A stretch of DNA of 64,000 bases from NCBI RefSeq assembly GCF_006494775.1, contig NZ_CP041146.1:2046001-2110000 (forward strand), read 5' to 3'. A program made the position numbers and the translations under genes. The notes under the pieces were generated by a model, which was not told where the DNA came from, did no database searches, and saw nothing but the letters and a program-made list of their open reading frames with translations. This stretch comes from Nocardioides humi. GTDB taxonomy: Bacteria > Actinomycetota > Actinomycetes > Propionibacteriales > Nocardioidaceae. Below, in pieces: positions 28,546 through 37,358 of the stretch; within the stretch, counting starts at the first letter, position 1; every line of letters starts with the position of its first letter.

Positions 28546-30000
28546 ATGACCCCTCCCGCAGCGCTCGACACGGCCACCGGCCTCCTCGAGGCTGCCCGCG
28601 AGCTGGCCCGGAGCCCGTGGGAGCGCGTGGACGGACCCGAGGCCGTCGAGATCGCCCGGGTGGTCGCCACCGCGCGGGGGCTGCTGGACGCCGTCCTGCT
28701 CCGGACCGTGGACCGGATCGAGACCACCCACGTCCTCGACCAGCTCGGCTGGGCCTCGACCAAGGACTTCCTGACCCATCTCACCGGCGGCCACAAGGGC
28801 ACCGGAGGCGGACTGGTCCGGGCCGTCGCCCAGCTGCGGGAGCTGCCCGCGGTGCAGACCGCGCTGGAGGACGGACGGGTGACGTTGCCCCAGGCCCGGG
28901 TGATCGCCGCGAGGGTGGCGACGCTGCCCCGCGTCGCGGAGTTCCGGACCGCGGTCGCCGAACGGATGCTGGAGGAGGTCGCCACCCGCGGCCTCGACGC
29001 CTCCGACCTGGGCACCGCGTTCGGTGACGTGGTCCGCGAGCTCGATCCCGACTCGAAGTTGGTCAACGCCGAGAAGGAAAAGACCAAGGCCGAACGCAGC
29101 GCCCACCACGCCCGCCACCTCTCCCTCACCGAGGACGGCCTGGGCGGGGTGCGCCTGAAGGGGTACGGCACCATCGAGGACGCCGAGAGGATCAAGACCG
29201 TCCTGATGCCCCTCGCGGCACCCCTCACCACGCAGCCCGGCGCCTGCGGCGGGGTGAACCAAGCCCCCGATCAGCCGGTGTTCGACGAACACGGCGTCTC
29301 CACCCAGGTCCCCTGCCTGACCCCCGGATGCGGCCACGACGGCCGCGACCCCCGCGACGCCGGCGCCCGGATGTGGGACGCCCTCATCGATGCCTGCGAC
29401 CGGCTCCGCGCCACTGAGACCCTGCCGCGTGACCACGGCTCCGTCCCCAAGGTCATCGTCCTCATCGACCAGGAATCACTCCAGCAGAGAGTGATCGACG
29501 CCGGACTGGCCCAGCCCGCCGCGACCCCGACCGGTGCCCGCCTGTCCGCGCACGCCACCCGACGACTGGCCTGCGACGCCGAGATCGTCCCCGCCGTCCT
29601 CGGCACCCACAGCCAGGTCCTCGACGTGGGCCGCACCCAACGACTCGTCACCCCCGCCCTGTGGACGGCGCTCATCGTCCGCGACCGCCATTGCGCGTTC
29701 CCCGGCTGCACCCGGGTCCCGTTGGCCTGCGACGCCCACCACATCGTCCACTGGGCCGACGGCGGGACCACCAGCCTCGACAACCTCGTGATGCTCTGCC
29801 GCTACCACCACGTGCTGACCCACCAGACGCCCTGGGCCGTCCAGATCGACCCGGTCACCGGGCACCCCGTATGGACCCCACCGCCCCGCGCCACCCTCGA
29901 CCACCGACGCTTCACCTACCACCGCCCCCGACCAGCCCGACAACACCGACCGGCCCGACCACCCCGGCCACCCGGCACCTCCCCACCACAAGCCGCCTGA
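28546..30000 (+). CDS. DUF222 / 13E12-repeat HNH endonuclease-domain protein
   Basis: 484 aa. The N-terminal DUF222 region (residues about 10-300) includes ARVVATARGLLDAVLLRTVDRIE and the lysine/glutamate-rich NAEKEKTKAERSAHHARHLS. The C-terminal HNH domain reads RDRHCAFPGCTRVPLACDAHH, HWADGGTTSLDNLVMLCRYHH. Family members are abundant in actinobacteria and are thought to be nucleases of mobile or damage-response function. The LexA box implies DNA-damage induction. The start is the ATG after ggatgag. Confidence 0.9.
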   Translation: MTPPAALDTATGLLEAARELARSPWERVDGPEAVEIARVVATARGLLDAVLLRTVDRIETTHVLDQLGWASTKDFLTHLTGGHKGTGGGLVRAVAQLRELPAVQTALEDGRVTLPQARVIAARVATLPRVAEFRTAVAERMLEEVATRGLDASDLGTAFGDVVRELDPDSKLVNAEKEKTKAERSAHHARHLSLTEDGLGGVRLKGYGTIEDAERIKTVLMPLAAPLTTQPGACGGVNQAPDQPVFDEHGVSTQVPCLTPGCGHDGRDPRDAGARMWDALIDACDRLRATETLPRDHGSVPKVIVLIDQESLQQRVIDAGLAQPAATPTGARLSAHATRRLACDAEIVPAVLGTHSQVLDVGRTQRLVTPALWTALIVRDRHCAFPGCTRVPLACDAHHIVHWADGGTTSLDNLVMLCRYHHVLTHQTPWAVQIDPVTGHPVWTPPPRATLDHRRFTYHRPRPARQHRPARPPRPPGTSPPQAA

Positions 30001-30025
30001 CGGCGGCCCGGCGTACCGTGAAGGC

Positions 30026-30292
30026 ATGTGCCGCAACATCCGCCCCCTCAACAACTTCGAGCCCCCGGCCACGCGGGACGAGGTGACCGCGGCGGCGCTG
30101 CAGTTCGTCCGCAAGGTCAGCGGGACCACCAAGCCCAGCCAGGCCAACCAGGCGGCGTTCGACAGGGCCGTCGCGGAGATCGCCCACATCACCCAGCACC
30201 TCCTCGACGAGCTGGTGACGACGGCGCCGCCGAAGAACCGCGAGGTCGAGGCGGAGAAGGCGCGCGAGCGTGCGCGGCTCCGGTACGGCTGA
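30026..30292 (+). CDS. DUF2277 family protein
   Basis: 88 aa beginning MCRNIRPLNNFEPPATRDEV, the DUF2277 signature, with TAAALQFVRKVSGTTKPSQAN and a C-terminal REVEAEKARERARLRYG helix. Length matches the family; function unknown. It overlaps the next gene by 23 bp and begins a three-gene operon with pcm and a sirtuin. Confidence 0.92.
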   Translation: MCRNIRPLNNFEPPATRDEVTAAALQFVRKVSGTTKPSQANQAAFDRAVAEIAHITQHLLDELVTTAPPKNREVEAEKARERARLRYG

Positions 30293-30845
30293 TCCGGCCG
30301 ACTCCCGGATCGCCGCGGCGTTCGACGCCGTCCCGCGCGAGTCCTTCCTGCCGCCCGACCAGCGGCGGTACGCCGGGGTGGACCGCGCCCTCCCCCTCGG
30401 GTACGACGTCACGAACTCCCAGCCCTCGACGGTGCGGGCCATGCTCGCGCTGCTCGGCGTGGAGCCCGGTGACCGGGTGCTCGACGTCGGGTGCGGGTCG
30501 GGGTGGTCGACGGCGCTGCTCGCCCACCTGACCGGCCCGGAGGGACATGTCGTGGGGGTGGAGCTGGTGCCGGAGGTACTGACCGCCTGCCGCACCAGCC
30601 TCGGCGCCCAGGTCGAGCTGCACCAGATCGAGCTGCACCAGGCCGACCCGGCCGTGCTCGGCTGGCCCGCGGGTGCGCCGTACGACCGGATCCTGGTGTC
30701 GGCCGACGCGGAGGTGCTGCCCATGGAGCTGGTCCGCCAGCTGGTCGAGGGCGGGGTGCTGGTCGGGCCGGTCGGCGGCGAGATGCTGCGGGTGGAGCGG
30801 CACGGGCGGTATGTGTTCGTGCCGCTGCGTACGCTGGGGCCGTGA
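30270..30845 (+). CDS. pcm: Protein-L-isoaspartate O-methyltransferase
   Basis: 191 aa from a GTG at 30,270 inside the DUF2277 gene. It methylates isoaspartyl residues in damaged proteins to start their repair. The SAM motif VLDVGCGSGWSTALLAHLTG and the PCMT blocks VPRESFLPPDQR, QPSTVRAML and GGVLVGPVGGEML are present. Slightly shorter than typical 210-aa Pcm. It ends in a GTGA overlap with the sirtuin gene. Confidence 0.88.
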   Translation: MRGSGTADPADSRIAAAFDAVPRESFLPPDQRRYAGVDRALPLGYDVTNSQPSTVRAMLALLGVEPGDRVLDVGCGSGWSTALLAHLTGPEGHVVGVELVPEVLTACRTSLGAQVELHQIELHQADPAVLGWPAGAPYDRILVSADAEVLPMELVRQLVEGGVLVGPVGGEMLRVERHGRYVFVPLRTLGP

Positions 30846-31672
30846 CCCTCGTCGGCCAGCGGGACGCCGCGCTCGAGCGGTGCGCGTCCGGTCCGCTCGT
30901 GGTGCTGACCGGCGCCGGCCTCTCCACCGACTCCGGCATCCCCGACTACCGCGGCCCCGGCGCGCCGGCGCGGATGCCGATGACCTACCAGGAGTTCGTG
31001 TCCGGGCCGGCCGCGCGACAGCGGTACTGGGCGCGCAGCCACCTCGGCTGGTCCCGGATGCGACGCGCCGCGCCCAACGCCGGGCACCACGCGGTGGCCG
31101 CGCTCGGCGCCGACCTCGTCATCACCCAGAACGTCGACGGCCTCCACGAGGCGGCCGGTACGCCGGCCCTCGTCGCCCTGCACGGGCGGATCGCCGACGT
31201 GGTCTGCCTCGCCTGTCGCCGGGTCACGGCCCGCACCGCCCTCCAGCAGCGCCTCGAGGACGCCAACCCCGGCTGGGCCGCACGGCACGCCGACGTCGCG
31301 GTCCGCCCCGACGGGGACGTCGACCTCGACGAGACCGACGGCTTCGTGGTCCCGGCGTGCGGCGACTGCGGCGGCGCGCTCAAGCCGGACGTGGTCTTCT
31401 TCGGCGAGAACGTCCCCAAGCCGCGGGTCGAGCGCTGCTACGCCGCGGTCGAGGCGCTGGCCGACGCCGGCGGCACGCTGCTCGTGGCCGGGTCGAGCCT
31501 GACCGTGATGAGCGGGCTGCGGTTCGTCCGCCGGGCGGCCACGCGCGGGATCCCCGTGGTGATCGTCAACCGGGGTACGACGCGCGGCGACGAGCTCGCG
31601 TCGTACCGGATCGAGGACGGCACCAGCGCCTGGCTGCCCGCGCTGGCCGCCGCCCGCCTCACAGCCTCTTGA
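30842..31672 (+). CDS. NAD-dependent protein deacetylase, Sir2 family
   Basis: 276 aa; the GTG at 30,842 overlaps the pcm stop (GTGA). Sirtuin motifs: [36 protein letters not shown] with the catalytic His, a zinc site (VCLACRR and CGDCGG), [12 protein letters not shown] and [15 protein letters not shown]. It removes acyl groups from lysine using NAD+. It converges on ideR with a 14-bp overlap of the two 3' ends. Confidence 0.92.
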   Translation: MTLVGQRDAALERCASGPLVVLTGAGLSTDSGIPDYRGPGAPARMPMTYQEFVSGPAARQRYWARSHLGWSRMRRAAPNAGHHAVAALGADLVITQNVDGLHEAAGTPALVALHGRIADVVCLACRRVTARTALQQRLEDANPGWAARHADVAVRPDGDVDLDETDGFVVPACGDCGGALKPDVVFFGENVPKPRVERCYAAVEALADAGGTLLVAGSSLTVMSGLRFVRRAATRGIPVVIVNRGTTRGDELASYRIEDGTSAWLPALAAARLTAS

Positions 31673-32345
31673 CGAAGATGTGGTCGGCCGCCTCGGGGAA
31701 GATCTCGGCGGTCTCGCCACCGGAGCCGACGAGGACGCCGTCGGAGGTCGCCTGGATGGTGATCGTCTTGTCGGGCAGGGCGCCGACCCGGCGCATGGCA
31801 CTCATCAGCGCGTCGTCCTTCTGCATCTCCTCGGAGATGCGGCGGACGACGGCGCGCGAGCTCTCGACGCCGGCGGCCTTGGACAGCGGCTCGACGTCGG
31901 TCATGAAGCTCTCGGCGAGGGCGTCCTGGCCGAGCTCGCCGAGGCCCGGGATCGGGTTGCCGTAGGGCGACTCGGTGGGGTGGTCGAGCAGCTCGATGAG
32001 GCGGCGCTCGACGGTCTCGGACATGACGTGCTCCCAGCGGCACGCCTCCTCGTGGACCAGCTCCCACTCCAGGCCGATGACGTCGGTCAGCAGCCGCTCG
32101 GCGAGGCGGTGCTTGCGCATCACCCGGGTCGCGAGGCGGTTGCCCTCCTCGGTGAGCTCGAGGTGGCGGTCGCCCTCGACGGTCAGCAGGCCGTCGCGCT
32201 CCATCCGGGCGACCGTCTGCGACACCGTCGGTCCGCTCTGGTGCAGCCGCTCGGCGATGCGTGCGCGCAGCGGGACGATGCCCTCCTCGATCAGCTCGTA
32301 GATCGTGCGGAGGTACATCTCGGTGGTGTCGATGAGATCGCTCAC
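31659..32345 (-). CDS. ideR: IdeR/DtxR-type iron-dependent transcriptional repressor
   Basis: 228 aa from the GTG at 32,345, matching the family start and length (about 230 aa); an upstream ATG at 32,363 has no good ribosome site. It has an N-terminal winged HTH ([38 protein letters not shown]). The dimerisation and metal-binding region follows ([26 protein letters not shown], with the primary-site Cys and His), then a C-terminal SH3-like domain. It represses iron-uptake genes when iron is bound. No clear iron box is seen in the 60-bp divergent gap. Confidence 0.92.
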   Translation of the reverse strand: MSDLIDTTEMYLRTIYELIEEGIVPLRARIAERLHQSGPTVSQTVARMERDGLLTVEGDRHLELTEEGNRLATRVMRKHRLAERLLTDVIGLEWELVHEEACRWEHVMSETVERRLIELLDHPTESPYGNPIPGLGELGQDALAESFMTDVEPLSKAAGVESSRAVVRRISEEMQKDDALMSAMRRVGALPDKTITIQATSDGVLVGSGGETAEIFPEAADHIFVKRL

Positions 32346-32404
32346 GAGCCCATTCTGACTCATTAAGGAAGAGCCCGCACACCCGTGGCTGCAATGCTGG
32401 ACCG

Positions 32405-33133
32405 GTGACCTCCCTGCCACCGCTGATCGTCCCCCATCGCTTCAACGGCCCGGCCCGCTCGGGCAACGGCGGCTGGACCGCGGGGGCGCTCGCCGCGACC
32501 CTCCCCGCGCAGGGCATCGGGACTCCGGTCATGGTCACCCTGCGGCAGCCCCCGCCGCTCGATCTGCCGATGCCGGTCCTCCCGACGGCCGCCGGCGCGA
32601 CGCTGACCCACGACGGGAAGCCCGTCGCCGAGGCGGTGTACGCCGACAACCGGCCGGTCCCGGTCGCGCCGGTGCCGGCGTCGGTCGCCGCGGAGGCCGA
32701 GCCGGGCTACCCCGGACACCGGACGCACCCGTTCCCCACCTGCTTCGTGTGCGGGCCCGACCGCCGGGTCGGCGACGGGCTGCGGATCTTCGCGGGACCG
32801 CTGCCCGCGCACGGCCGCTCGGGACCGGACGACGAACGCGTCGCGGCCACCTGGACGCCGCACGAGAGCGCGGTGCCGATCGCCTGGGCCGCGCTGGACT
32901 GCCCGGGCGGCTGGGCCAGCGACCTGGAGGGCCGGCCGGCCGTGCTCGGCCGGATCACCACAGAGGTGCGCAGCCTGCCGCGCACCTCGGAGCGGTACGT
33001 CGTCGTCGGCGAGGTCCGCGGCATCGAGGGCCGCAAGACCCACACCGCGGCCACGCTCTACGGCCCCGACGACGAGGTGGTCGCCGCCGCCGAGCATGTC
33101 TGGATCGCCGTCGACCCGAGGGAGTTCCGGTGA
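32405..33133 (+). CDS. Hotdog-fold thioesterase-like protein
   Basis: 242 aa, GTG start at 32,405. [20 protein letters not shown] and a central [19 protein letters not shown] are typical of an actinobacterial hotdog-fold family with two related halves. No activity can be assigned. Its stop overlaps the GTG of the alpha-glucosidase (GTGA). Confidence 0.6.
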   Translation: MTSLPPLIVPHRFNGPARSGNGGWTAGALAATLPAQGIGTPVMVTLRQPPPLDLPMPVLPTAAGATLTHDGKPVAEAVYADNRPVPVAPVPASVAAEAEPGYPGHRTHPFPTCFVCGPDRRVGDGLRIFAGPLPAHGRSGPDDERVAATWTPHESAVPIAWAALDCPGGWASDLEGRPAVLGRITTEVRSLPRTSERYVVVGEVRGIEGRKTHTAATLYGPDDEVVAAAEHVWIAVDPREFR

Positions 33134-34719
33134 GCGCGGCCGCCCACCCGTGGTGGTACGACGCGGTCGTCTACCAGGTCTACGTCCGCAGCTTCGCCGA
33201 CGGCCTCCCCGCGGGCGGCGAGGGCGACGGGATCGGCGACCTGCCGGGCATCACGTCGCGACTCCCCTACCTGCGCGACCTCGGCGTCGACGCGCTGTGG
33301 ATCACGCCGTTCTACACCTCCCCGCAGAAGGACCACGGGTACGACGTCGCCGACTACACCGACGTCGACCCGCTGTTCGGCACCCTGGCCGACACCGATC
33401 GACTGCTGGCGACCGCCCACGACCTGGGCCTGCGGGTGATCGTCGACCTCGTCCCCAACCACACCTCCGACCAGCACGTGTGGTTCCAGGCGGCACTCGC
33501 CGCCGCCCCCGGCTCCCCGGAGCGCGCCCGCTACCTGTTCCGCGACGGCCGCGGACGCGACGGCGCGAAGCCGCCGAACAACTGGGACTCCATCTTCGGC
33601 GGCCCGGCCTGGACCCGGGTGCCGGATGGCCAGTGGTATCTGCACCTCTTCGACTCCTCCCAGCCCGACCTCGACTGGCGCAACCCCGAGGTCGGGGACA
33701 TGTTCGAGGAGGTGCTGCGCTTCTGGCTCGACCGCGGCGTCGACGGGTTCCGGGTGGACGTGGCGCACGGGCTCTACAAGGAGGCCTCGCTGCGCGACCA
33801 GAAGCGGCCCGAGAAGCCCGCGAAGGCCGCCGAGTCGATGGTCGAGCGGGTCCTCAACGACGAGCCGATGTGGGACCAGCCCGAGGTCCACGAGGTCTAC
33901 CGCCGCTGGCGCCGCGTCCTGGACTCCTACCCCGGCGACCGGATGGCCGTCGCGGAGGCATGGACCCAGACGGCCGCGTCCATGGCCCAGTTCATCCGTC
34001 CCGACGAGCTCCACCAGGCGTTCAACTTCGGCTGGCTCGGCACGCCGTGGTCCGCGGAGGCCTTCGCGGAGGTGATCACCGACTCGATCGCCGCGGTCGC
34101 GGCCGCCGCGTCCGCGCCCACCTGGGTGCTGTCCAACCACGACGTCGAGCGCCACCCGACCCGGTACGGCGGCGGGCCGGTCGGTCTCGCCCGCGGCCGG
34201 GCGGCGACCCTCACCATGCTGGCCCTGCCCGGCTCGGCGTACCTCTACCAGGGCGAGGAGCTCGGTCTGGAGCAGGTCGACGTCCCGCCCGAGGCGCGGC
34301 AGGACCCGTCGTGGTTCCGCACCGGGCAGCCGGGGCGGGACGGCTGCCGGGTGCCGCTGCCGTGGTCGGGCGACGCGCCGCCGTACGGCTTCGGCGGACC
34401 CGCCGGCAGCCAGCCCTGGATCCCGCAGCCGGACGACTGGGCGGCGCTCACCGTCGAGGCGGAGCTGGCCGACCCCGACTCCACGCTGGCGTTCTACCAG
34501 CGGGCGCTCGCGGCCCGCCGCACCGTGTTCGCGGGTGCCGGCGAGGAGACGGTCGCGACCGCGGAGGACGACCTGCTCGTCGTACGCCGGGCGGGGGTGA
34601 CGGTCGTCCTCAACGCCGGCACGTACCCGGCGCCGCTGCCCCCGGGCGAGGTGCTGATCAGCAGCGGCCCGCTGCCCGGCGGCGTGCTGCCGCCGGACAC
34701 GGCCGCGTGGATCGGCTGA
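33130..34719 (+). CDS. GH13 alpha-glucosidase
   Basis: 529 aa from the GTG at 33,130. GH13 regions in order: DALWITPFYTSPQKDHGYDVADY, VIVDLVPNHTSDQH, GVDGFRVDVAHG (nucleophile Asp), VAEAWT (acid Glu) and LSNHDVERH (transition-state Asp). The layout matches oligo-1,6/alpha-glucosidases that cut terminal glucose from small alpha-glucans. No signal peptide, so it is cytoplasmic. Coupled to the hotdog-like gene. Confidence 0.9.
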   Translation: MSAAAHPWWYDAVVYQVYVRSFADGLPAGGEGDGIGDLPGITSRLPYLRDLGVDALWITPFYTSPQKDHGYDVADYTDVDPLFGTLADTDRLLATAHDLGLRVIVDLVPNHTSDQHVWFQAALAAAPGSPERARYLFRDGRGRDGAKPPNNWDSIFGGPAWTRVPDGQWYLHLFDSSQPDLDWRNPEVGDMFEEVLRFWLDRGVDGFRVDVAHGLYKEASLRDQKRPEKPAKAAESMVERVLNDEPMWDQPEVHEVYRRWRRVLDSYPGDRMAVAEAWTQTAASMAQFIRPDELHQAFNFGWLGTPWSAEAFAEVITDSIAAVAAAASAPTWVLSNHDVERHPTRYGGGPVGLARGRAATLTMLALPGSAYLYQGEELGLEQVDVPPEARQDPSWFRTGQPGRDGCRVPLPWSGDAPPYGFGGPAGSQPWIPQPDDWAALTVEAELADPDSTLAFYQRALAARRTVFAGAGEETVATAEDDLLVVRRAGVTVVLNAGTYPAPLPPGEVLISSGPLPGGVLPPDTAAWIG

Positions 34720-34728
34720 GGGGCGTCC

Positions 34729-35190
34729 TCAGCGGTCGCCCGGGATGCCGAGCGCGTCGTTGTAGCGCCGCAGCGAGGCGGCGAACTCCGCCAGCTCCGC
34801 GGCCGACCACTCGCCGAGGCTCTCGGCGAGCTGCTCGCGGCGGTCGGTGGCGACCTGCTCGAGCCGGCGCACGCCGTCGGCGCTGACCGTCAGCAGGGTG
34901 GCCCGGCCGTCCTCCGGATCGGGCGACCGGTCGACCAGGCCGAGGTCGATGAGGTGCTGCACCTGCCGGCTGATCGCGCCCTTGTCGATCTCGAAGACCG
35001 CGCACATCGCCGATGCGCGCAGGGGACCGTGGTCGTGGACATAGCCGAGCATGAGGTACGACGACGGCATCAGCTCCGGGTGCACCGCCCGGGCGCGCTC
35101 GCCGATCACCCGGCGGACCCGGCGGATCAGCACCCCGACCTCGGACTCGAGGTCGCGCAGCGCGTCGGTGCGGGTGAGCGTGGCGCTCAT
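34729..35190 (-). CDS. MarR-family transcriptional regulator
   Basis: 153 aa; its ATG at 35,190 overlaps the MFS stop (ATGA). Winged-HTH pattern: SSYLMLGYVHDHGPLRASAM, EIDKGAISRQVQHLIDLGLVDRSPDPEDGRAT. It is the second gene of an operon with a drug exporter and probably represses it through the inverted repeats at 36,901-36,938. Confidence 0.9.
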   Translation of the reverse strand: MSATLTRTDALRDLESEVGVLIRRVRRVIGERARAVHPELMPSSYLMLGYVHDHGPLRASAMCAVFEIDKGAISRQVQHLIDLGLVDRSPDPEDGRATLLTVSADGVRRLEQVATDRREQLAESLGEWSAAELAEFAASLRRYNDALGIPGDR

Positions 35191-36869
35191 CGCCGCTGCC
35201 CTGCCCGGGTACCGCCCTCGACCTCGTAGGCGGGGTAGTCGACCGGCTCGCCGGCGGCGACCAGCGCGGCCTCGACCTCGGACTCGGCCACGGTCGGGCC
35301 GGCCTGCTCGGCCGGGCCGTTGGTGGTCCGCAGCGGGACCTCCTTGATGAACAGGATGCAGAGGAAGGCGGCGACGGCGAACGGGGCGGCGACGAGGAAC
35401 AGGTGCCCGACCGCGTCGCCGAAGGAGGCCTCGTAGATCGCCCGGACCGGCGCCGGGAGGTCGGCCAGCTTGGGGATGTCGCCGGTGGAGTGCTGCAGGG
35501 CGACGAGCTGCTCCTGGCTGAGCTGGCCGGCGCGGACCAGGCCCGCGATGCCGTCCTTCACGCCGCTGGTGACCTGGTGGGCGAGGACGGCGCCGAGCGC
35601 CGCGACACCGGCGGAGCCGCCGATCGAGCGGAACATCGCCACGACCGAGCTGGCCGCGCCGAGGTCCTCCATCGCGACGTTGTTCTGCACCGACAGCACC
35701 AGGTTCTGCATGGTCGCGCCGAGGCCGATGCCGGTGATCGCCATGTAGCCGCCGACCACCCACAGCGAGGTCGTCGCGTCGATGGTGCCGAGCAGCGCGA
35801 TGCCGGCGATGACGAACAGCATGCCGCCGACCAGCCACCGCTTCCACAGGCCGGTGCGGGTGATGATCCGGCCGCTGACGATGCTCGAGACGAGCAGGCC
35901 GCCGACCATCGCGACCGACATCAGGCCGGCCTCGGTGGGGCTCATGCCGCGGGCGAGCTGGAAGTACTGGCTGAGGTAGACGGTGGCGCCGAACATCGCC
36001 ACGCCGATCATCACCGACGCGGCGGTCGCCAGCGCGGTGGTGCGGTCGCGGAACAGGCGCAGCGGGATGACCGGCTCGGCGGCGACCCGGGCCTCGACCC
36101 ACAGGGCCGCACCGATCAGGATCAGGCTGCCGACGACCAGACCCGCTGACGTACCGGAGACCCAGTCGAAGTTCGTGCCCGCGAGGCTGACCCAGACCAG
36201 GATCAGGCTGATGCCGGCCATGATCAGGGTGGCGCCGGCGTAGTCGATCTTGACGTCGCGCTTGACGGTCGGCAGGTGGAGGGTCTTCTGGAGGACGACG
36301 AAGGCGATCGCGGCGATCGGGATGCCGACGATGAAGCAGCCGCGCCAGCCCATCGGGCTGTCCACGATCAGGCCGCCGAGCAGCGGGCCGCTGACGGTGG
36401 CGGTGGCGAACACGGCGCCGATGTAGCCGCTGTAGCGGCCGCGCTCGCGCGGGGAGACCATCGAGGCGATCACGACCTGGACCAGCGCGGTCAGGCCGCC
36501 GACGCCGAGGCCCTGGAAGGCGCGCGCGCCGATGAGGACGCTCATGTTGGGCGCCACCGCGGCGACCACGGAGCCGACCGAGAAGATCCCCAGCGCGGCC
36601 TGCACCAGGAGCTTCTTGCTGAACAGGTCGGCGAGCTTGCCCCAGATCGGGGTGGTCGCCGTCATCGTCAGGAGGGTCGCGACGACGACCCACGTGTAGC
36701 CGGTCTGGCTGCCGTGGAGGTCGGTCACGATCGCGGGGAGGGCGTTGCTCACCACGGTGCTGGAGAGCATCGCCACGAACATCGCGAGCAGGAGCCCGGT
36801 CAGGGCCTCCATGATCTCGCGGTGGGTCATCTGGCCCGGCTCGGCGGTAGCCGACGGAGCGTTGGTCAT
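35187..36869 (-). CDS. DHA2-family (14-TM) multidrug MFS exporter
   Basis: About 560 aa from ATG 36,869 (MTNAPSATAEPGQ), 11 bases after agaagag; an ATG at 36,896 is possible. Many membrane helices are visible. Family motifs include LDxT-like SSTVVSNALPAIVTDL, the PIWGKLADLFSKK loop, GARAFQGLGVGGL and MVSPRERGRYSGYIG. It exports drugs by proton antiport. The region upstream carries a MarR-type operator and, farther up, an attenuator with a leader peptide. Confidence 0.92.
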   Translation of the reverse strand: MTNAPSATAEPGQMTHREIMEALTGLLLAMFVAMLSSTVVSNALPAIVTDLHGSQTGYTWVVVATLLTMTATTPIWGKLADLFSKKLLVQAALGIFSVGSVVAAVAPNMSVLIGARAFQGLGVGGLTALVQVVIASMVSPRERGRYSGYIGAVFATATVSGPLLGGLIVDSPMGWRGCFIVGIPIAAIAFVVLQKTLHLPTVKRDVKIDYAGATLIMAGISLILVWVSLAGTNFDWVSGTSAGLVVGSLILIGAALWVEARVAAEPVIPLRLFRDRTTALATAASVMIGVAMFGATVYLSQYFQLARGMSPTEAGLMSVAMVGGLLVSSIVSGRIITRTGLWKRWLVGGMLFVIAGIALLGTIDATTSLWVVGGYMAITGIGLGATMQNLVLSVQNNVAMEDLGAASSVVAMFRSIGGSAGVAALGAVLAHQVTSGVKDGIAGLVRAGQLSQEQLVALQHSTGDIPKLADLPAPVRAIYEASFGDAVGHLFLVAAPFAVAAFLCILFIKEVPLRTTNGPAEQAGPTVAESEVEAALVAAGEPVDYPAYEVEGGTRAGQRR

Positions 36870-36900
36870 CGAGTCGTCATCTCTTCTCGTCATCACCCGA

Positions 36901-36938
36901 ATGGTTGTCGGTGATCAACCATATGCTCCATTGGTTGA
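36901..36938 (-). promoter_or_regulatory. Probable MarR operator and internal promoter of the MFS-marR operon
   Basis: Three alternating half-sites form two overlapping inverted repeats: atggttg-N8-caaccat and tcaacca-N10-tggttga. On the minus strand they overlap a possible promoter (TTGCCG, 17 bp, ATATGG). The site lies between the attenuator and the MFS start, the expected place for repression by the coupled MarR. Confidence 0.65.
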
Positions 36939-36991
36939 CGACGGCAACTTTCTGTGATGCGGGAGACAGGCCCGGCCGCACCCCACCCCGG

Positions 36992-37063
36992 AAAAAGCAG
37001 CGACCCGCAGGTGTGGTCCGAGCGGACCTGGCCGGAGGACGATCCCGGTTCACCTGCGGGTCG
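36992..37063 (-). terminator. Rho-independent attenuator upstream of the MFS gene
   Basis: On the minus strand a perfect 13-bp stem (37,051-37,063 with 37,001-37,013: CGACCCGCAGGTG / CACCTGCGGGTCG) is extended by GCAGC/GCTGC and followed at once by five T (36,992-36,996). The loop holds a smaller hairpin (ggtccgagcggacc). It stands after the leader peptide and before the exporter gene, so it would stop transcription unless disrupted. The RNA segment CGGGUCG at 37,164-37,170 can pair with the first arm as an antiterminator. Confidence 0.8.
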
Positions 37064-37186
37064 GGTGGCTGCGTTGGATTCGCGCGCAGCCTCAGGTCGG
37101 CGGCGTGTCGGGAGGTGCGCGACGGCAGCTTGCTGCCAGAGAACATCGCACCGGAGACACGCTCGACCCGAACAAACTGCGGGCTG

Positions 37187-37225
37187 CTAGCGGGCAGCCA
37201 CCTCACGCGTCCTGAAAGAACTCAT
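37187..37225 (-). CDS. 12-aa leader peptide of the MFS attenuator
   Basis: ATG at 37,225 encodes MSSFRTREVAAR then TAG. It is preceded, eight to nine bases away, by AAAGGAGGTG (37,235-37,244), a perfect complement to the 16S rRNA 3' end and far stronger than any other site nearby. A short hairpin (ggctgc/gcagcc) covers the stop codon. Ribosome stalling on this peptide by a translation inhibitor could alter folding of the downstream RNA, as in other actinobacterial antibiotic-response leaders (inference). Confidence 0.75.
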   Translation of the reverse strand: MSSFRTREVAAR

Positions 37226-37257
37226 TCTTCGGACCACCTCCTTTCCCGTGTGCGACC

Positions 37258-37286
37258 ACCGTAGATCGCCGCCGGATGTCGCACAA
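37258..37286 (-). promoter_or_regulatory. Promoter of the MFS leader transcript
   Basis: Minus strand TTGTGC (37,281-37,286), a 17-bp spacer and TACGGT (37,258-37,263). Transcription would start near 37,251, about 15 bp before the leader Shine-Dalgarno. A short A/T-rich stretch (GAAATC) lies just upstream of the -35. Confidence 0.6.
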
Positions 37287-37358
37287 CGGGATTTCGGCTG
37301 TGACGCAGTCGACGTCCCCACGGGGAATGTCTAGCGAGTTGGTGGCATTAGACCGGGC

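Noticed and set aside
29661..30086. Arg/Pro-rich plus-strand ORF at the end of the HNH gene
   Set aside because: Out-of-frame shadow of the HNH gene with no independent start signal.
36877..37206. 109-aa minus-strand ORF between MFS and metQ
   Set aside because: The stretch is explained by leader RNA, hairpins and a terminator; the encoded peptide has no domain and crosses the terminator stem.
37200..37358. Possible SAM riboswitch before metQNI
   Set aside because: No SAM-I or SAM-IV core was recognised, and the structured RNA found here belongs to the opposite strand.
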